Below the pieces are notes generated by a model that did no database searches, was not told where the DNA came from, and saw nothing but the letters and a program-made list of their open reading frames with translations. A stretch of DNA of 64,000 nucleotides from DAMCAP01 sp032059445 (GTDB lineage: Bacteria > Bacillota > Clostridia > Oscillospirales > Ruminococcaceae). Position numbers and translations under genes: made by a program. Numbering within the stretch: position 1 is the stretch's first letter; each line of letters starts with the position of its first letter. Location: positions 25,116 through 89,115 of the forward strand of contig DAMCAP010000010.1 of NCBI GenBank assembly GCA_032059445.1. The letters are read 5' to 3'. Positions 54,400 to 63,834 of the stretch are shown here, piece by piece.

Positions 54400-54891
54400 C
54401 TAGCTCTTGTCTTTAGGACCAAGCCGCTCAACGATCCTCTCATGGAGGACGCTAGGGACAAAGTCCGAAATATCGCCGCCAAATCTAGCGACCTGCTTGA
54501 CAAGGCTAGAGCTTAGATACATGTTATACATCCCTGTGGTCAAGAACAAGGTCTCGGCAAAGGGAAAAAGCTTCTTGTTGGTCAGCGCCATCTGGAACTC
54601 ATATTCAAAGTCAGATACGGCTCTTAGACCCTTTACAATTGCCACAGCGCCCTTTTCACGCACATAATCGATCAAAAGGCCGCTGTAGTAGTCTACCTCA
54701 ACATTGCCCAGAGGCTCTGTCACGCAGGTGATCATCTCCATCCGCTCCTCTAGCGTGAAGCTAGGGGATTTATCGGGGTTGACGACCACCAGCACAATGA
54801 CTTTATCAAAGAGCTTGCTTGCCCGCTTAATGATATCAATATGACCTAAGGTTACCGGGTCAAAGCTGCCGGGGCAGACTGCAACTCTCAC
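54400..54891 (-). CDS. coaD: Phosphopantetheine adenylyltransferase
   Basis: 163 residues. GSFDPVTLGHIDII holds the TxGH site, and SSSLVKQVARFGGDI is the C-terminal motif. Fourth step of coenzyme A synthesis. GTG start seven bases after GAGGAGG, overlapping the rsmD stop (GTGA). An upstream in-frame extension is inside rsmD. Confidence 0.95.
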   Translation of the reverse strand: MRVAVCPGSFDPVTLGHIDIIKRASKLFDKVIVLVVVNPDKSPSFTLEERMEMITCVTEPLGNVEVDYYSGLLIDYVREKGAVAIVKGLRAVSDFEYEFQMALTNKKLFPFAETLFLTTGMYNMYLSSSLVKQVARFGGDISDFVPSVLHERIVERLGPKDKS

Positions 54892-55436
54892 GCTGATACC
54901 TCCTCTTTGCGGTAGGCGGTGAGTTTCTTCCTGCCGTAGCGATACTCCTTGGTACACACAAAGCTCCCTACCCGCTCCGGTAGCTGCTCTTTTGCATCGG
55001 TTTCACATATGATCACGCCGCTCTCCCGCATTTTGGGGATCAGCAGCGGAAGCACTTTTTCTACAATACCCTGCTGATAAGGTGGGTCAATAAGCGCTAT
55101 GTCAAAGGTATCTTTGCTGCCGGCAAGGAAGGCTTGATAATCCATAGCCGCTACGCGCCCTAGCTCTGCAAGCTGGGTGCTTTGCAGGTTGCTACGCACG
55201 ATTTCCTGCGCCTCTCGGGAGCTGTCGACAAACACTGCAAATCTAGCTCCTCTAGAGAGGGCTTCGATCCCCAGCTGCCCTGAGCCCGCAAAAAGATCCA
55301 GCACCATGGCGCCTTCCAGCTCATTTTGCAGGATGCTAAACATTGCTTCCTTCACCATATCGGAGGTGGGTCTTATATCGTTGCCGGCAGGTGATAGCAG
55401 CTTCCTGCCTCGTGCCGAGCCTGTAATTACTCTCAT
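54888..55436 (-). CDS. rsmD: 16S rRNA (guanine(966)-N2)-methyltransferase
   Basis: 182 residues. The SAM loop is VLDLFAGSGQLGIEALSRGA and the catalytic motif is LIDPPYQQG (DPPY). RPTSDMVKEAMFSIL is typical of the N-terminus. First gene of a unit with coaD, overlapping by four bases. Confidence 0.95.
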   Translation of the reverse strand: MRVITGSARGRKLLSPAGNDIRPTSDMVKEAMFSILQNELEGAMVLDLFAGSGQLGIEALSRGARFAVFVDSSREAQEIVRSNLQSTQLAELGRVAAMDYQAFLAGSKDTFDIALIDPPYQQGIVEKVLPLLIPKMRESGVIICETDAKEQLPERVGSFVCTKEYRYGRKKLTAYRKEEVSA

Positions 55437-55450
55437 TCGGTCTCCCCCTG

Positions 55451-55588
55451 TTATACGAAATCCTCTTCAAAGTATCCTTCGAAGTCGTGCCGATACACCA
55501 CATGGTTGACTGGGTGTGGTAGATAATTCGCCTTTACGATCAGAAAAGCCTCTGTTTCTATGGTTTTAAACCATAGGCAAAAAAGCAT
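55451..55588 (-). CDS. Candidate small ORF upstream of rsmD
   Basis: 45 codons on the rsmD strand ending 14 bp before it. Mixed hydrophobic and aromatic composition (LIVKANYLPHPVNHVVYRHDF). No clear ribosome binding site. May be a short gene, a leader peptide or chance; nothing recognised. Confidence 0.25.
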   Translation of the reverse strand: MLFCLWFKTIETEAFLIVKANYLPHPVNHVVYRHDFEGYFEEDFV

Positions 55589-55714
55589 GCTTGTCTGATC
55601 TTATAGTAAGCCCTTTAAGCCACAAAAAGACCCAGTAAATCCCTGTCTTAAAATAGGCCGTTTTGCCTAGTATTTGATGACTATCTTTTATTATCCACGG
55701 TTTTTAAAAGATTG

Positions 55715-57544
55715 TCAACTATTTTCCCTAAAATAACAATATACTGCCTTGGCTGCCTTTTTGGTCATTCCCTTTACAGCAGCCAGCTCCTCTTGACTAG
55801 CTTCAGCCATGGCCTTCTTGGTTTTAAAGTGCTTAAAGAGGGCCGATGCACGCCCTTCTCCCACACCTTCTATAGAGGTCAAAGCCAGCTCAAAGGCTGT
55901 CTTTTTGTGGCGCTGATGAGCGAAGCTGACAGCATAGCGGTGGACTTCGTTTTGGATATTGGAGAGTAAGGTAAAGGCCGAGCGGCTGGAGGATATACTA
56001 ATCTCCCCGCCATCCCCTGCAATGGCACGGGTGCGATGGCGGTTATCCTTAACCATGCCAAACACAGGCACAGCATAGCCTAGCTCCTCCAAGACTGCCT
56101 TTACGGTACTCACATGCCCTGCTCCACCATCGATGAGCATCAGGTCGGGCAGGCGGTCAAAGCCTACATGCCCATCCTTGTAGCGCAGTAGCCTACGCTT
56201 AAGCATCTCAGCCATGCTACCGTAGTCATCGACACCCTGCACTGTTTTGATATTAAACTTACGGTATGCAGCCTTGAGGGGGCGCCCCTCCTCAAAGACC
56301 ACCATACCCCCTACCACCACCTCGCTAGAGATGTTGGAGATATCATAGGCTTCGATATAAGAAGGAGGCTTTGCCAGCCCTAAGAGCTTTGCCAGCTCAT
56401 CGAGAGCGGTCAACTCCTTACCACTGCGCTTAGCGGTGGCAGAGAGAAACTGGGCTGCGTTAAGCCGTGCCATTTCAACCAGCTTCACCAGCTCCCCTCG
56501 CTTTGGCTCTGTAATCGTCACCTTGCGAGGGCGGTTTTGGCTAAGGAGCTGCTCGATCAGCTCATGGTCGGTGATATCGCCATCCAGCGAAATGGTATCT
56601 GGAGTATCGTTGGTGGGGTCGGTATAGTATCGGATTACAAACTCCTTGCGCACGTCGACGATATCGGTGGTTTCGCCCAAGAGGAAGTCTAGCTTATCCA
56701 CCAGCTTTTTATCACGAAATTTCATGATGGTAGCAGCCGTCTGGGTAGAAGACTGGACAAAACCGAGGAAATCTTGATCCTCCACCTTGGCATAGACCAC
56801 CCTCTGCCGATCTGTGATCTTTTGGATGGCATTGATGCGGTCACGATAGCGCGCAGCTTTTTCAAACTCCAGCTCCTCTGCCGCCTGCTCCATCTTTTGC
56901 TGTAATAAAGCAATCGTATCAGAGGTGCCCCCCTTGATAAAATCCATCGCCGAAGAAATCGTTTCTTGATACTCTTCCCTGCTGATGGTACCGCGGCATA
57001 CCCCCATGCACTGCTTCATGTGGAAGTTAAGGCAGGGGCGTTGTTTGCCGAAATCTCTGGGGAAGCTTCGCTGACAGGTAGGCAGCAGAAATGCCTTGTT
57101 GGCTTCGTCGATGGTCTGGTTGACCACCCAAGCCGACATATAGGGGCCTATGTAGCTGCTGCCATCCTCCACACGCTGCTTGACCTCGGTGATGCGGGGG
57201 TAATCCTCCTTGGTAACCTTCACATAGCTATAGCCTTTATCATCCTTTAGCAAGATGTTATATTTGGGCGTGTGCTGCTTGATCATGCTGCACTCTAGTA
57301 CCAGCGCTTCAAACTCGCTGCCGGCAATGATCACCTCAAAGTGGTCGACATTCTCCACCATACGGTAGACTTTGGGCAGGTGCTTATCTACACTACGAAA
57401 ATAGCTGGATACCCGATTACGCAGCTGCTTTGCCTTGCCGATATAGATAATCTGCCCCTTATGATCCCGCATCAGATATACACCCGGCTCTAAGGGGAGC
57501 TGGGATGCTTTATTTTTAAGCTCAAGTAGCTTGAGTTGATTCAT
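55715..57544 (-). CDS. uvrC: Excinuclease ABC subunit C
   Basis: 609 residues. The GIY-YIG nuclease is at the N-terminus (GVYLMRDHKGQIIYIGKA), the UVR helix pair at about 200-235, the RNase-H-like C-terminal nuclease with ISNISSEVVVGGMVVFEEG, and two helix-hairpin-helix motifs at the end (SIEGVGEGRASALF). Makes both cuts in nucleotide excision repair. Long intergenic repeats lie on its upstream side. Confidence 0.97.
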   Translation of the reverse strand: MNQLKLLELKNKASQLPLEPGVYLMRDHKGQIIYIGKAKQLRNRVSSYFRSVDKHLPKVYRMVENVDHFEVIIAGSEFEALVLECSMIKQHTPKYNILLKDDKGYSYVKVTKEDYPRITEVKQRVEDGSSYIGPYMSAWVVNQTIDEANKAFLLPTCQRSFPRDFGKQRPCLNFHMKQCMGVCRGTISREEYQETISSAMDFIKGGTSDTIALLQQKMEQAAEELEFEKAARYRDRINAIQKITDRQRVVYAKVEDQDFLGFVQSSTQTAATIMKFRDKKLVDKLDFLLGETTDIVDVRKEFVIRYYTDPTNDTPDTISLDGDITDHELIEQLLSQNRPRKVTITEPKRGELVKLVEMARLNAAQFLSATAKRSGKELTALDELAKLLGLAKPPSYIEAYDISNISSEVVVGGMVVFEEGRPLKAAYRKFNIKTVQGVDDYGSMAEMLKRRLLRYKDGHVGFDRLPDLMLIDGGAGHVSTVKAVLEELGYAVPVFGMVKDNRHRTRAIAGDGGEISISSSRSAFTLLSNIQNEVHRYAVSFAHQRHKKTAFELALTSIEGVGEGRASALFKHFKTKKAMAEASQEELAAVKGMTKKAAKAVYCYFRENS

Positions 57545-57749
57545 AGGCGCTCCTTTCTAAAGATCTATAGAAATGCCTAATGGCATAAAAAATAAACTGG
57601 CGATTACTACACAGTAATTTCGAGTATATCCTCACGTCATTTCGTAAGCGCATGCCGCGTTGATATTTCTTTGTTAAGCAGTGACATAGGGAATCATTTA
57701 AGCCGTGTTGCGGACCACTGCCCAGTCATGTAGATTTATTAGGTGAGTA
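57545..57749. other. Intergenic region upstream of uvrC
   Basis: About 200 bp with no gene, ending in the R3 repeat element; the uvrC promoter should lie here. Confidence 0.4.
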
Positions 57750-58466
57750 CTTCGAAGCGTTCATGCCGCGCTGGCATCCCATTTTTGTGGGACGACAAAA
57801 ATGGGAGAAAAAGCGTCTAAGGGCTGCGCCCTTAACCCCAGACGGACAAATCTTGCCGGATTGCACTTGGGTCAAGCCCCAAGCGACAACCGTTGCAAGC
57901 TATTGTCCTTGTAAGGATGCCGCATCGCATTGTAATGCCTAACGGCATGGGTACGGCGCTTCTTATGCCCATAGGGCATTTTATTGCGCCGCAGGCTCTC
58001 TTTAAGGGTAAGCCCTTGGAACGGTTGGCGCAAGCGAAGCGCAGCGCAATCCGCCAAGGCTTTACCCGTGGGGGTGACAAGGGGGTATGCCCCATTGGAG
58101 CGCTTTTTCTCTATTTTTGCCGCTTACCAAAATAGGGTGCCTGCGCGGCATGAGCGCATCGAGATACAGGCTGCTTAAGTCTTTGGGAGAGCGCAATGAC
58201 CGACAGTCTTCATACCCGCAAGGCATTTCATTGTGCATCAGGCTCTCTTTAAGGGTAAGCCCTTGGTACGGTTGCCACAGCGAAGCGCAATGCAATCCGC
58301 CAAGGCTTTACCCGTGGGGGTGACAAGGGGGGATGCCCCCTTGGAGCGCTTTTTCCCCTATTTTTGTCGCTTAACATAGGATGCCTGCGCGGCATGAGCG
58401 CATCGAGATGTAGGCTGCTTAAGTCTTTGGGAGAGCGCAATGACCGACAGTTTCCATACCCGCAAG
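57750..58466. repeat. Intergenic repeat element R3, mixed inverted and tandem units
   Basis: Begins with an inverted end module and an inverted core (GGATTGCACTTGGGTCAAG...), followed by two forward units (core, then end module with GGTGCCTGCGCGGCATGAGCGC). Between the forward units a 70-bp stretch (from CATCGAGATACAGGCTGCTT) is repeated almost exactly at the end. The open frames here translate to R/P-rich, repetitive text and are rejected as genes. Confidence 0.75.
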
Positions 58467-58587
58467 CAGTTAAAAATGCAGCGAAGACTAGCGACATTTA
58501 CTGCGATACCTGCGCAGCATAGCCAATCAAAATATCTCTTCCCTTATTATACTACACTCTCCGCCATGCTCCAAGCCCCCTATACGC

Positions 58588-58617
58588 AAAAAGGCACACC
58601 GTACGAGCGATGTGCCT
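58588..58617 (-). terminator. Terminator of the HPr gene
   Basis: On the minus strand AGGCACA...TGTGCCT is followed by TTTTTGCG. A second hairpin GGTATCA/TGATACC lies just upstream of it. Confidence 0.7.
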
Positions 58618-58685
58618 CATGTTGCCATACAAAAATAAATGGTATCACAAATGCACTGCATTCATGATACCACCCTAAAACAGTC

Positions 58686-58949
58686 TTACTGTGCAAATCC
58701 CGACTCAACCAGCTTTACCAGAGCGTCTACAGCATTGGTCTCATCTGCGCCATCAGCAACGATGCGGATGGTTGTGCCACCAACAATCCCCAGCGAGAGC
58801 ACGCCTAACAGGCTCTTTGCGTTGACTCTGCGCTCTTCCTTCTCTACCCAGATCGAAGACTTAAACTCGTTAGCCTTCTGGATAAAGAAAGTCGCTGGTC
58901 TTGCATGCAGACCGATCTGATTCTGAACGGAAACTTCCTTCATATACAT
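58686..58949 (-). CDS. HPr family phosphocarrier protein
   Basis: 87 residues. GLHARPATFF contains His15, the PTS phosphorylation site, and VNAKSLLGVLSLGIVGGTTI contains the Ser46-type site used by HPr kinase in Firmicute catabolite repression. A second His is absent, as in HPr rather than Crh. The ATG with AGGGAG nine bases upstream is used. No other PTS gene is nearby. Confidence 0.93.
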   Translation of the reverse strand: MYMKEVSVQNQIGLHARPATFFIQKANEFKSSIWVEKEERRVNAKSLLGVLSLGIVGGTTIRIVADGADETNAVDALVKLVESGFAQ

Positions 58950-59232
58950 AGCAAATTTCTCCCTATCAATAATTGTAGTACCCCTAAAGGGCAAGCTCTT
59001 TGCCCGATTTATCTGCTTTATAGGTACCCTGACAAGCCTATAATTTTATGGGACACAACATGAGCAGACTATCAAAGCCTGCATGCCGTCAATGGACGAT
59101 TACATGCCCTTATTATAATGCTTGTATGTTGCACTGTCAATCATCACTTTGATAATAAAGGTGTTTGTGGTGAATTTTCTACTAAAAAATCATATAACTA
59201 TGAAATATTTTCAACTTATTTGTTAGAGATCA
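58950..59232. other. Intergenic region between HPr and DUF554
   Basis: About 280 bp, AT-rich near 59150-59230. Holds the presumed HPr promoter. No gene or RNA recognised. Confidence 0.4.
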
Positions 59233-59955
59233 CTATATAGTTTTCAACAATAACAGGAAATTATATACAACTGGGACGAATAATGCGGGAAGTACATTGG
59301 CAGTCTTGATCTTGGTGACGCCAAGGAAATTGGTACCAATACAAAGCACGATGGCATAGCCGATCATACAGATCATATCAAGCAGCTCACCCTGAAGTAC
59401 TCCCTGTAGGTAGACCGCCCCAAAGGTAATCACCCCTTGATAGAGCAGCACCGAAATGCCCGAAAAAGCCACACCGTAACCTAGAGAAGAAGCAAGCACA
59501 ACAGCAGTGATGAAGTCGATGGCGCTCTTTACAAACAGCACCCTCGGGTCACCTGCGAGCCCGTCATTGAGAGAGCCTACTATACCCATCGCCCCTATAC
59601 AAAAGATCAGCGTCGAGTTGGTAAAGCCCTGTGCAAAGCCTTGCGCGCCCATCTTTTTTTCGATACTAAGCCCAAACTGCTCCAGCTTGCGGTCGATATC
59701 GATCCACGCACCCAGAGCACCGCCCACTACAAGGCTGATCAGCAACAGTAAGGTACCCTTGTCACTGAGCCGCCCACTTACAGCATCTGCCCGAAACATT
59801 GCGGCAATTACACCGTTAATACCGATGATCATTACCGTCAACCCTATCATATGCATCACGGCCTGTTCAATCCTTGCAGGCAGTCCTTTTCTCGCTAAGG
59901 TACCCAACGTACCTCCTGCAATGATTGCCGCACAATTTACTACCGTACCGATCAT
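59233..59955 (-). CDS. DUF554 membrane protein
   Basis: 240 residues with six to seven helices. IGTVVNCAAIIAGGTLGTLARKGLP at the start and LIFCIGAMGIVGSLNDGL in the middle are DUF554 signatures. Transporter-like, function unknown. Its start overlaps the trmD stop by four bases, in the place where rplS is often found. Confidence 0.9.
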   Translation of the reverse strand: MIGTVVNCAAIIAGGTLGTLARKGLPARIEQAVMHMIGLTVMIIGINGVIAAMFRADAVSGRLSDKGTLLLLISLVVGGALGAWIDIDRKLEQFGLSIEKKMGAQGFAQGFTNSTLIFCIGAMGIVGSLNDGLAGDPRVLFVKSAIDFITAVVLASSLGYGVAFSGISVLLYQGVITFGAVYLQGVLQGELLDMICMIGYAIVLCIGTNFLGVTKIKTANVLPALFVPVVYNFLLLLKTI

Positions 59956-60701
59956 CTTTCTTCACTGTCCTTTTCCTTGATGGTTTCGAGAAATTCTCTA
60001 TCTTTTTTAGTTAGCTCTACCTTTTGTAGCATATCTGGTCTGCGCTGATAGGTAAGCTCCAGAGAGCGATCCCTGCGCCAGCGCTCAATGTTGGCATGAT
60101 GCCCCGAAAGCAGCACCTCCGGCACCTCACGCCCCATCCATACAGGGGGGCGGGTATAGTGAGGGTACTCTAGCATCCCGCTATGATGGCTCTCGTCGAT
60201 GTAGCAGCTTTCGTCTGAGAGCACTCCGTCACAAAGGCGGCATACGGCATCGGTCACGACCATTGCACCTAGCTCCCCACCGGTCAGCACATAATCACCG
60301 ATGGAGATTTCTTCATCCACCATTTCATCGATAAAGCGCTGGTCTACACCCTCGTAATGCCCGCAAAGAATCAATAGATTCTTTTGACCTCTTGAGAGCT
60401 CAATTGCTCGCTGCTGGTTAAAAACTGCCCCCTTGGGCGACATATAGATGATATGGGGTCGCTGGGGCATGTCCTCCATCAGCTCAATACAAGCCCGATA
60501 GAGAGGCTCTGCCTGCATCAGCATCCCCTTGCCGCCGCCATAAGGGGTATCATCCACCCTACGAAGGCGATCGGGGCTGTAATCCCTTAATTGATGACAA
60601 CGAATATCGATATACCCTCGACGTACTGCCCTGCCCAAAATGCTCTCGTTTAAAAACTGCTTGCATACCTCAGGAAACAGGGTAACGATATCAATCCTCA
60701 T
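59952..60701 (-). CDS. trmD: tRNA (guanine(37)-N1)-methyltransferase
   Basis: 249 residues of the SPOUT class. LCGHYEGVDQRF and GDYVLTGGELGAM form the knotted SAM site, PYGGGKGMLMQAEP the substrate region. Methylates G37 next to the anticodon. The ATG with GGAGGGG upstream is used; TTG two codons earlier is possible. Overlaps rimM by about ten bases. Confidence 0.96.
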   Translation of the reverse strand: MRIDIVTLFPEVCKQFLNESILGRAVRRGYIDIRCHQLRDYSPDRLRRVDDTPYGGGKGMLMQAEPLYRACIELMEDMPQRPHIIYMSPKGAVFNQQRAIELSRGQKNLLILCGHYEGVDQRFIDEMVDEEISIGDYVLTGGELGAMVVTDAVCRLCDGVLSDESCYIDESHHSGMLEYPHYTRPPVWMGREVPEVLLSGHHANIERWRRDRSLELTYQRRPDMLQKVELTKKDREFLETIKEKDSEER

Positions 60702-61197
60702 CGTCAAATAGCCCCTCCAGCGGTCTGATCTCCATCCTACTCTCCTTGATGTCTACAGTAAGCACCACTTGAGGAATAGCAGGGATCAATCGCTCTTTCC
60801 CATCGGCAAAAAGGATATGATAGACGTCATTGGCTCCGGTAGGCGATACTTCTGTCAGCCTGCCATAATGCTCCTTGGTGTCGATGTCATAGACCTCCAG
60901 CCCGATGNNNNNNNNNNCCCCTTCTTCGAGGCTGTCATCTTCACGGTTGATATAAAGCACCTTGTTTCGCAGAGCGGCAGCTGCATCAATGGTTTCGTAC
61001 CCTTTAAAGAGAATGAGCCCCATCCCTTTATGGATACGACAGGTAGCTACCTCTAGCAGGGTCTTGCCTTCCTCCAGATAAAACCTGTCAAACTCCTCCA
61101 AAAACTCGGGGTAATCACACCAAGGCTGCACCTTGACTTCCCCTTGCAGCCCGTGGGTGGTCACAATTTTGCCGCATTCGATATATTGCTTTGGCAT
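60691..61197 (-). CDS. rimM: 16S rRNA processing protein RimM, with an assembly gap inside
   Basis: About 168 residues. The N-terminal GKIVTTHGLQGEVKVQPW barrel and the C-terminal PRC domain (IGLEVYDIDTKEHYGRL, RLIPAIPQVVLTVD) are clear. Aids 30S maturation. The ten-N gap lies between the domains; the family has about seven residues between EG and IGLEV and only about four are represented, so the real gap is about 19 bases. Frame by chance agrees on both sides. Confidence 0.93.
   Translation of the reverse strand: MPKQYIECGKIVTTHGLQGEVKVQPWCDYPEFLEEFDRFYLEEGKTLLEVATCRIHKGMGLILFKGYETIDAAAALRNKVLYINREDDSLEEGXXXXIGLEVYDIDTKEHYGRLTEVSPTGANDVYHILFADGKERLIPAIPQVVLTVDIKESRMEIRPLEGLFDDED
60908..60917. 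other. Assembly gap (10 N) within rimM
   Basis: A fixed ten-N run. Conserved flanks show that the true missing piece is about 19 bp, not ten. Confidence 0.98.
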
Positions 61198-61349
61198 AGC
61201 TGCGCTGCCTCCTATCGATCATATCTTACTCGGGCTTTAAGCCCTGTATATCACTGTGCCTTTTAGCACAGGTGCGCACTAAATAAAAGCACCCAGACCC
61301 ATGTTGTAAAACAATGAGTACTGGGCACTGACAGGTAAATTCATCGAAA

Positions 61350-61583
61350 CTAATCGATCTCCACAGAAGCCTTAATACCGGCTTTGGTCGATGCTGCCTT
61401 GACAACGGTGCGGATCGCCTTAGCGATTCTGCCCTGCTTGCCGATCACCCTGCCCATATCGCCCTCGGCTACATGGAGGTGATAAACAATGGTTCCATCC
61501 TCAAGTGGGGCATCGGTGGTAACAGTTACCTGGTTCTTGTCTTCTACAAGTCCTCTGGCGATGGTTATAATCAGCTGCTCCAT
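61350..61583 (-). CDS. khpA: KH domain RNA-binding protein KhpA
   Basis: 77 residues, a single KH fold with the GxxG loop in MGRVIGKQGRIAKAIR. Binds RNA, in some Firmicutes with KhpB. Placed between rpsP and rimM, the conserved position. The ATG with GGAGG upstream is used; an ATG four codons earlier is possible. 153 bp with two small hairpins separate it from rimM. Confidence 0.93.
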   Translation of the reverse strand: MEQLIITIARGLVEDKNQVTVTTDAPLEDGTIVYHLHVAEGDMGRVIGKQGRIAKAIRTVVKAASTKAGIKASVEID

Positions 61584-61604
61584 ATGATCCTCCATATAAG
61601 GGGA

Positions 61605-61847
61605 TTAAAGAACACCATTGTTCTTGAAGATTGTTCTGATGGTATCGGTTGGCTGAGCGCCGGTAGCGATCCACTTCTTAGCCTTCTCAGCGTCGATCTT
61701 TACGACAGAAGGATTCTTTGTAGGATCGTAGTATCCGATCTCCTCGATAAATCTGCCGTCTCTAGGGTAGCGGGAATCAGCTACAACGATACGGTAAAAA
61801 GGAGCCTTCTTAGCGCCCATACGTCTTAGTCTTATTTTAACAGCCAT
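61605..61847 (-). CDS. rpsP: 30S ribosomal protein S16
   Basis: 80 residues. Starts VKIRLRRMGAKKAPFYRIVVADSR, hallmark of S16; ends with GAQPTDTIRTIF. Start follows GGAGGTG. Confidence 0.98.
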   Translation of the reverse strand: MAVKIRLRRMGAKKAPFYRIVVADSRYPRDGRFIEEIGYYDPTKNPSVVKIDAEKAKKWIATGAQPTDTIRTIFKNNGVL

Positions 61848-61911
61848 TACTGTCACCTCCTATTTTTTATAGAATATTTATCTTCACCATATGGCTATGG
61901 TAAAAACCCAG

Positions 61912-63237
61912 TTAGAAGGGCATCTTGCGCCCCATCATCTTGCGCATCTTGGGAGTATTAAACTGCTTGAGCATCTTTTGCATCTGCTCAAACTGCCGCA
62001 GCAGGCGGTTGACATCCTCTACCTTAGTGCCGCTTCCGGCAGCGATACGCCGCTTGCGGGAGGGGTTGATCATAGAGGGCTTCTCACGCTCGGCAAGGGT
62101 CATCGAGTTGATGATCGCCTCGGTGCGCTTTAGATCCTTTTCGCCCTTTTCGGCATCCTCATCCTTGATCTTTACACCCGGCAGCATCCCCAGCACCTGC
62201 CCTAAGGGGCCCATACCTTGTAGCTGCTTCATCTGCTCTAATAGATCAGAGAGGGTGAAGGAGTTTTGCCGAAACTTCTGCTCGAGCTGAGCTGCTTGCT
62301 TCTGATCGACGTTTACCTGCGCTTTTTCGATCAGGGTCAGCACATCGCCCATGCCGAGGATTCTCGAAGCCATACGGTCGGGGTGGAAGGGCTCGAGGTC
62401 GTCGAGCTTCTCACCAGTACCTATAAACTTGATCGGCTTGCCTGTCACCGCCTTGACCGACAGAGCGGCACCGCCTCGGGTGTCACCGTCGAGCTTGGTG
62501 AGGATTACACCGTCAATCTCAAGAGTTTCATTAAACTTCTGTGCAACTGTTACCGCATCCTGACCGGTCATCGAGTCGACTACCAGTAGGATCTCATGAG
62601 GCTTGACCTCCGCCTTTACGGCTTGCAGCTCTCCCATGAGGGTTTCATCGATATGCAGACGACCTGCGGTATCGAGGATTACAATATCGTTGCCGTGGTC
62701 TTTGGCATGCATGACCGCCTTACGGGCGATCTCTACGGGGTTTGTTGTCCCCATTTCAAAGACAGGCACCCCAGCACCCTGCCCTACTACCTGTAGCTGC
62801 TTGATCGCAGCAGGGCGGTAGATATCACAGGCAACCAGCAGTGGGCGCTTGCCCTGTGCCCTAAAGTGCTTAGCAAGCTTTGCGGAATGGGTGGTTTTAC
62901 CCGAGCCCTGCAAGCCGCACATCATAATGATGGTTGGCAGCTTAGAGGAGAAGCGGATCCGCTCATTCTGGCTACCCATCAGCTCGGTTAGCTCGTCGTT
63001 GACAATCTTGATTACATGCTGTGCGGGAGTCAAGCTCTCGAGGATCTCATCGCCCACAGCTTTTTCCGAAACCTTAGCGACAAAGTCCTTGGCAACTTTA
63101 TAGTTGACATCTGCCTCCAGCAAAGCCAGGCGCACTTCTCGCATGACCTCTTTGATATCCGATTCCTTTAGCTTGCCTTTGCTGCGGAGCTTTTTAAATA
63201 CCGCCGACAGTTTATCGGATAATCCTTCAAATGCCAT
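61912..63237 (-). CDS. ffh: Signal recognition particle protein Ffh
   Basis: 441 residues. NG domain: GLQGSGKTTHSAKLA (P-loop), DTAGRLHIDE, TKLDGDTRGGAAL. The M domain (about 330-441) contains NSMTLAEREKP and MQKMLKQF, methionine-rich, that binds signal sequences and 4.5S RNA. Targets proteins to the membrane. ylxM, the previous gene, ends 19 bp upstream. No SRP RNA gene was found in the window. Confidence 0.97.
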   Translation of the reverse strand: MAFEGLSDKLSAVFKKLRSKGKLKESDIKEVMREVRLALLEADVNYKVAKDFVAKVSEKAVGDEILESLTPAQHVIKIVNDELTELMGSQNERIRFSSKLPTIIMMCGLQGSGKTTHSAKLAKHFRAQGKRPLLVACDIYRPAAIKQLQVVGQGAGVPVFEMGTTNPVEIARKAVMHAKDHGNDIVILDTAGRLHIDETLMGELQAVKAEVKPHEILLVVDSMTGQDAVTVAQKFNETLEIDGVILTKLDGDTRGGAALSVKAVTGKPIKFIGTGEKLDDLEPFHPDRMASRILGMGDVLTLIEKAQVNVDQKQAAQLEQKFRQNSFTLSDLLEQMKQLQGMGPLGQVLGMLPGVKIKDEDAEKGEKDLKRTEAIINSMTLAEREKPSMINPSRKRRIAAGSGTKVEDVNRLLRQFEQMQKMLKQFNTPKMRKMMGRKMPF

Positions 63238-63256
63238 CTGCTCACTCCCTTTGCAT

Positions 63257-63631
63257 CTATGATAAGCTGCCCAGCTTTACCAGCAGCTTGGTAATTTCTT
63301 GTGTGTGCTCGGTAATCTCTCGTGACATAAATCGCTTGCTGTTGACCTCTTCGATGGCATGAGCAAGGTTAAGCACCTTAGCCACCGCCTGCTCAATCTG
63401 CTGAAATCTGGCGGCCAGACCCAGCTGCTCTTCAAACTGATAGAGCTGATTTTCGGCACGCTTGATGCTGTCACGCACCCCTTGACGGGTGATGGAAGTA
63501 TGGTCGGCGATCTCCGCCAGTGAGAGGTCTTCATTATAATAGAGCTCGATGACCTCCTGCTGCTTGTCGGTCAGCATATCTCCGTAAAAGTCATAAAGCA
63601 CAGCGATACGCAGATCCTTCCCCACAGCCAC
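63257..63631 (-). CDS. ylxM: YlxM-type DNA-binding protein (UPF0122)
   Basis: 124 residues. The sigma-70 region-4-like helix-turn-helix is LSLAEIADHTSITRQGVRDSIKRAE. It is the usual first gene of the ffh operon in Firmicutes and modulates SRP function in some. Starts after AAGGAGG. Confidence 0.93.
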   Translation of the reverse strand: MAVGKDLRIAVLYDFYGDMLTDKQQEVIELYYNEDLSLAEIADHTSITRQGVRDSIKRAENQLYQFEEQLGLAARFQQIEQAVAKVLNLAHAIEEVNSKRFMSREITEHTQEITKLLVKLGSLS

Positions 63632-63834
63632 ACCTCCTTACAGATTAGGCGTAAAGCGAAAAACTTTACACAACATAGTGCATTTTACCATACAGCCTGC
63701 CCTGCTGTCAAGTGTTTTACTTTACACTTAAAAACTTTTATTTTTTGCGCTTTTTTATGCTCACTGATCACCATGCAGAAGCCGATGTCACACCTGAAAG
63801 TTAAAACAGCGATCTGCTTTTTAAAGAGATCGTA

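Noticed and set aside
57832..58497. Several 60-90 codon frames with PPRVKPWRIALRF text
   Set aside because: They are translations of the intergenic repeat in different frames.
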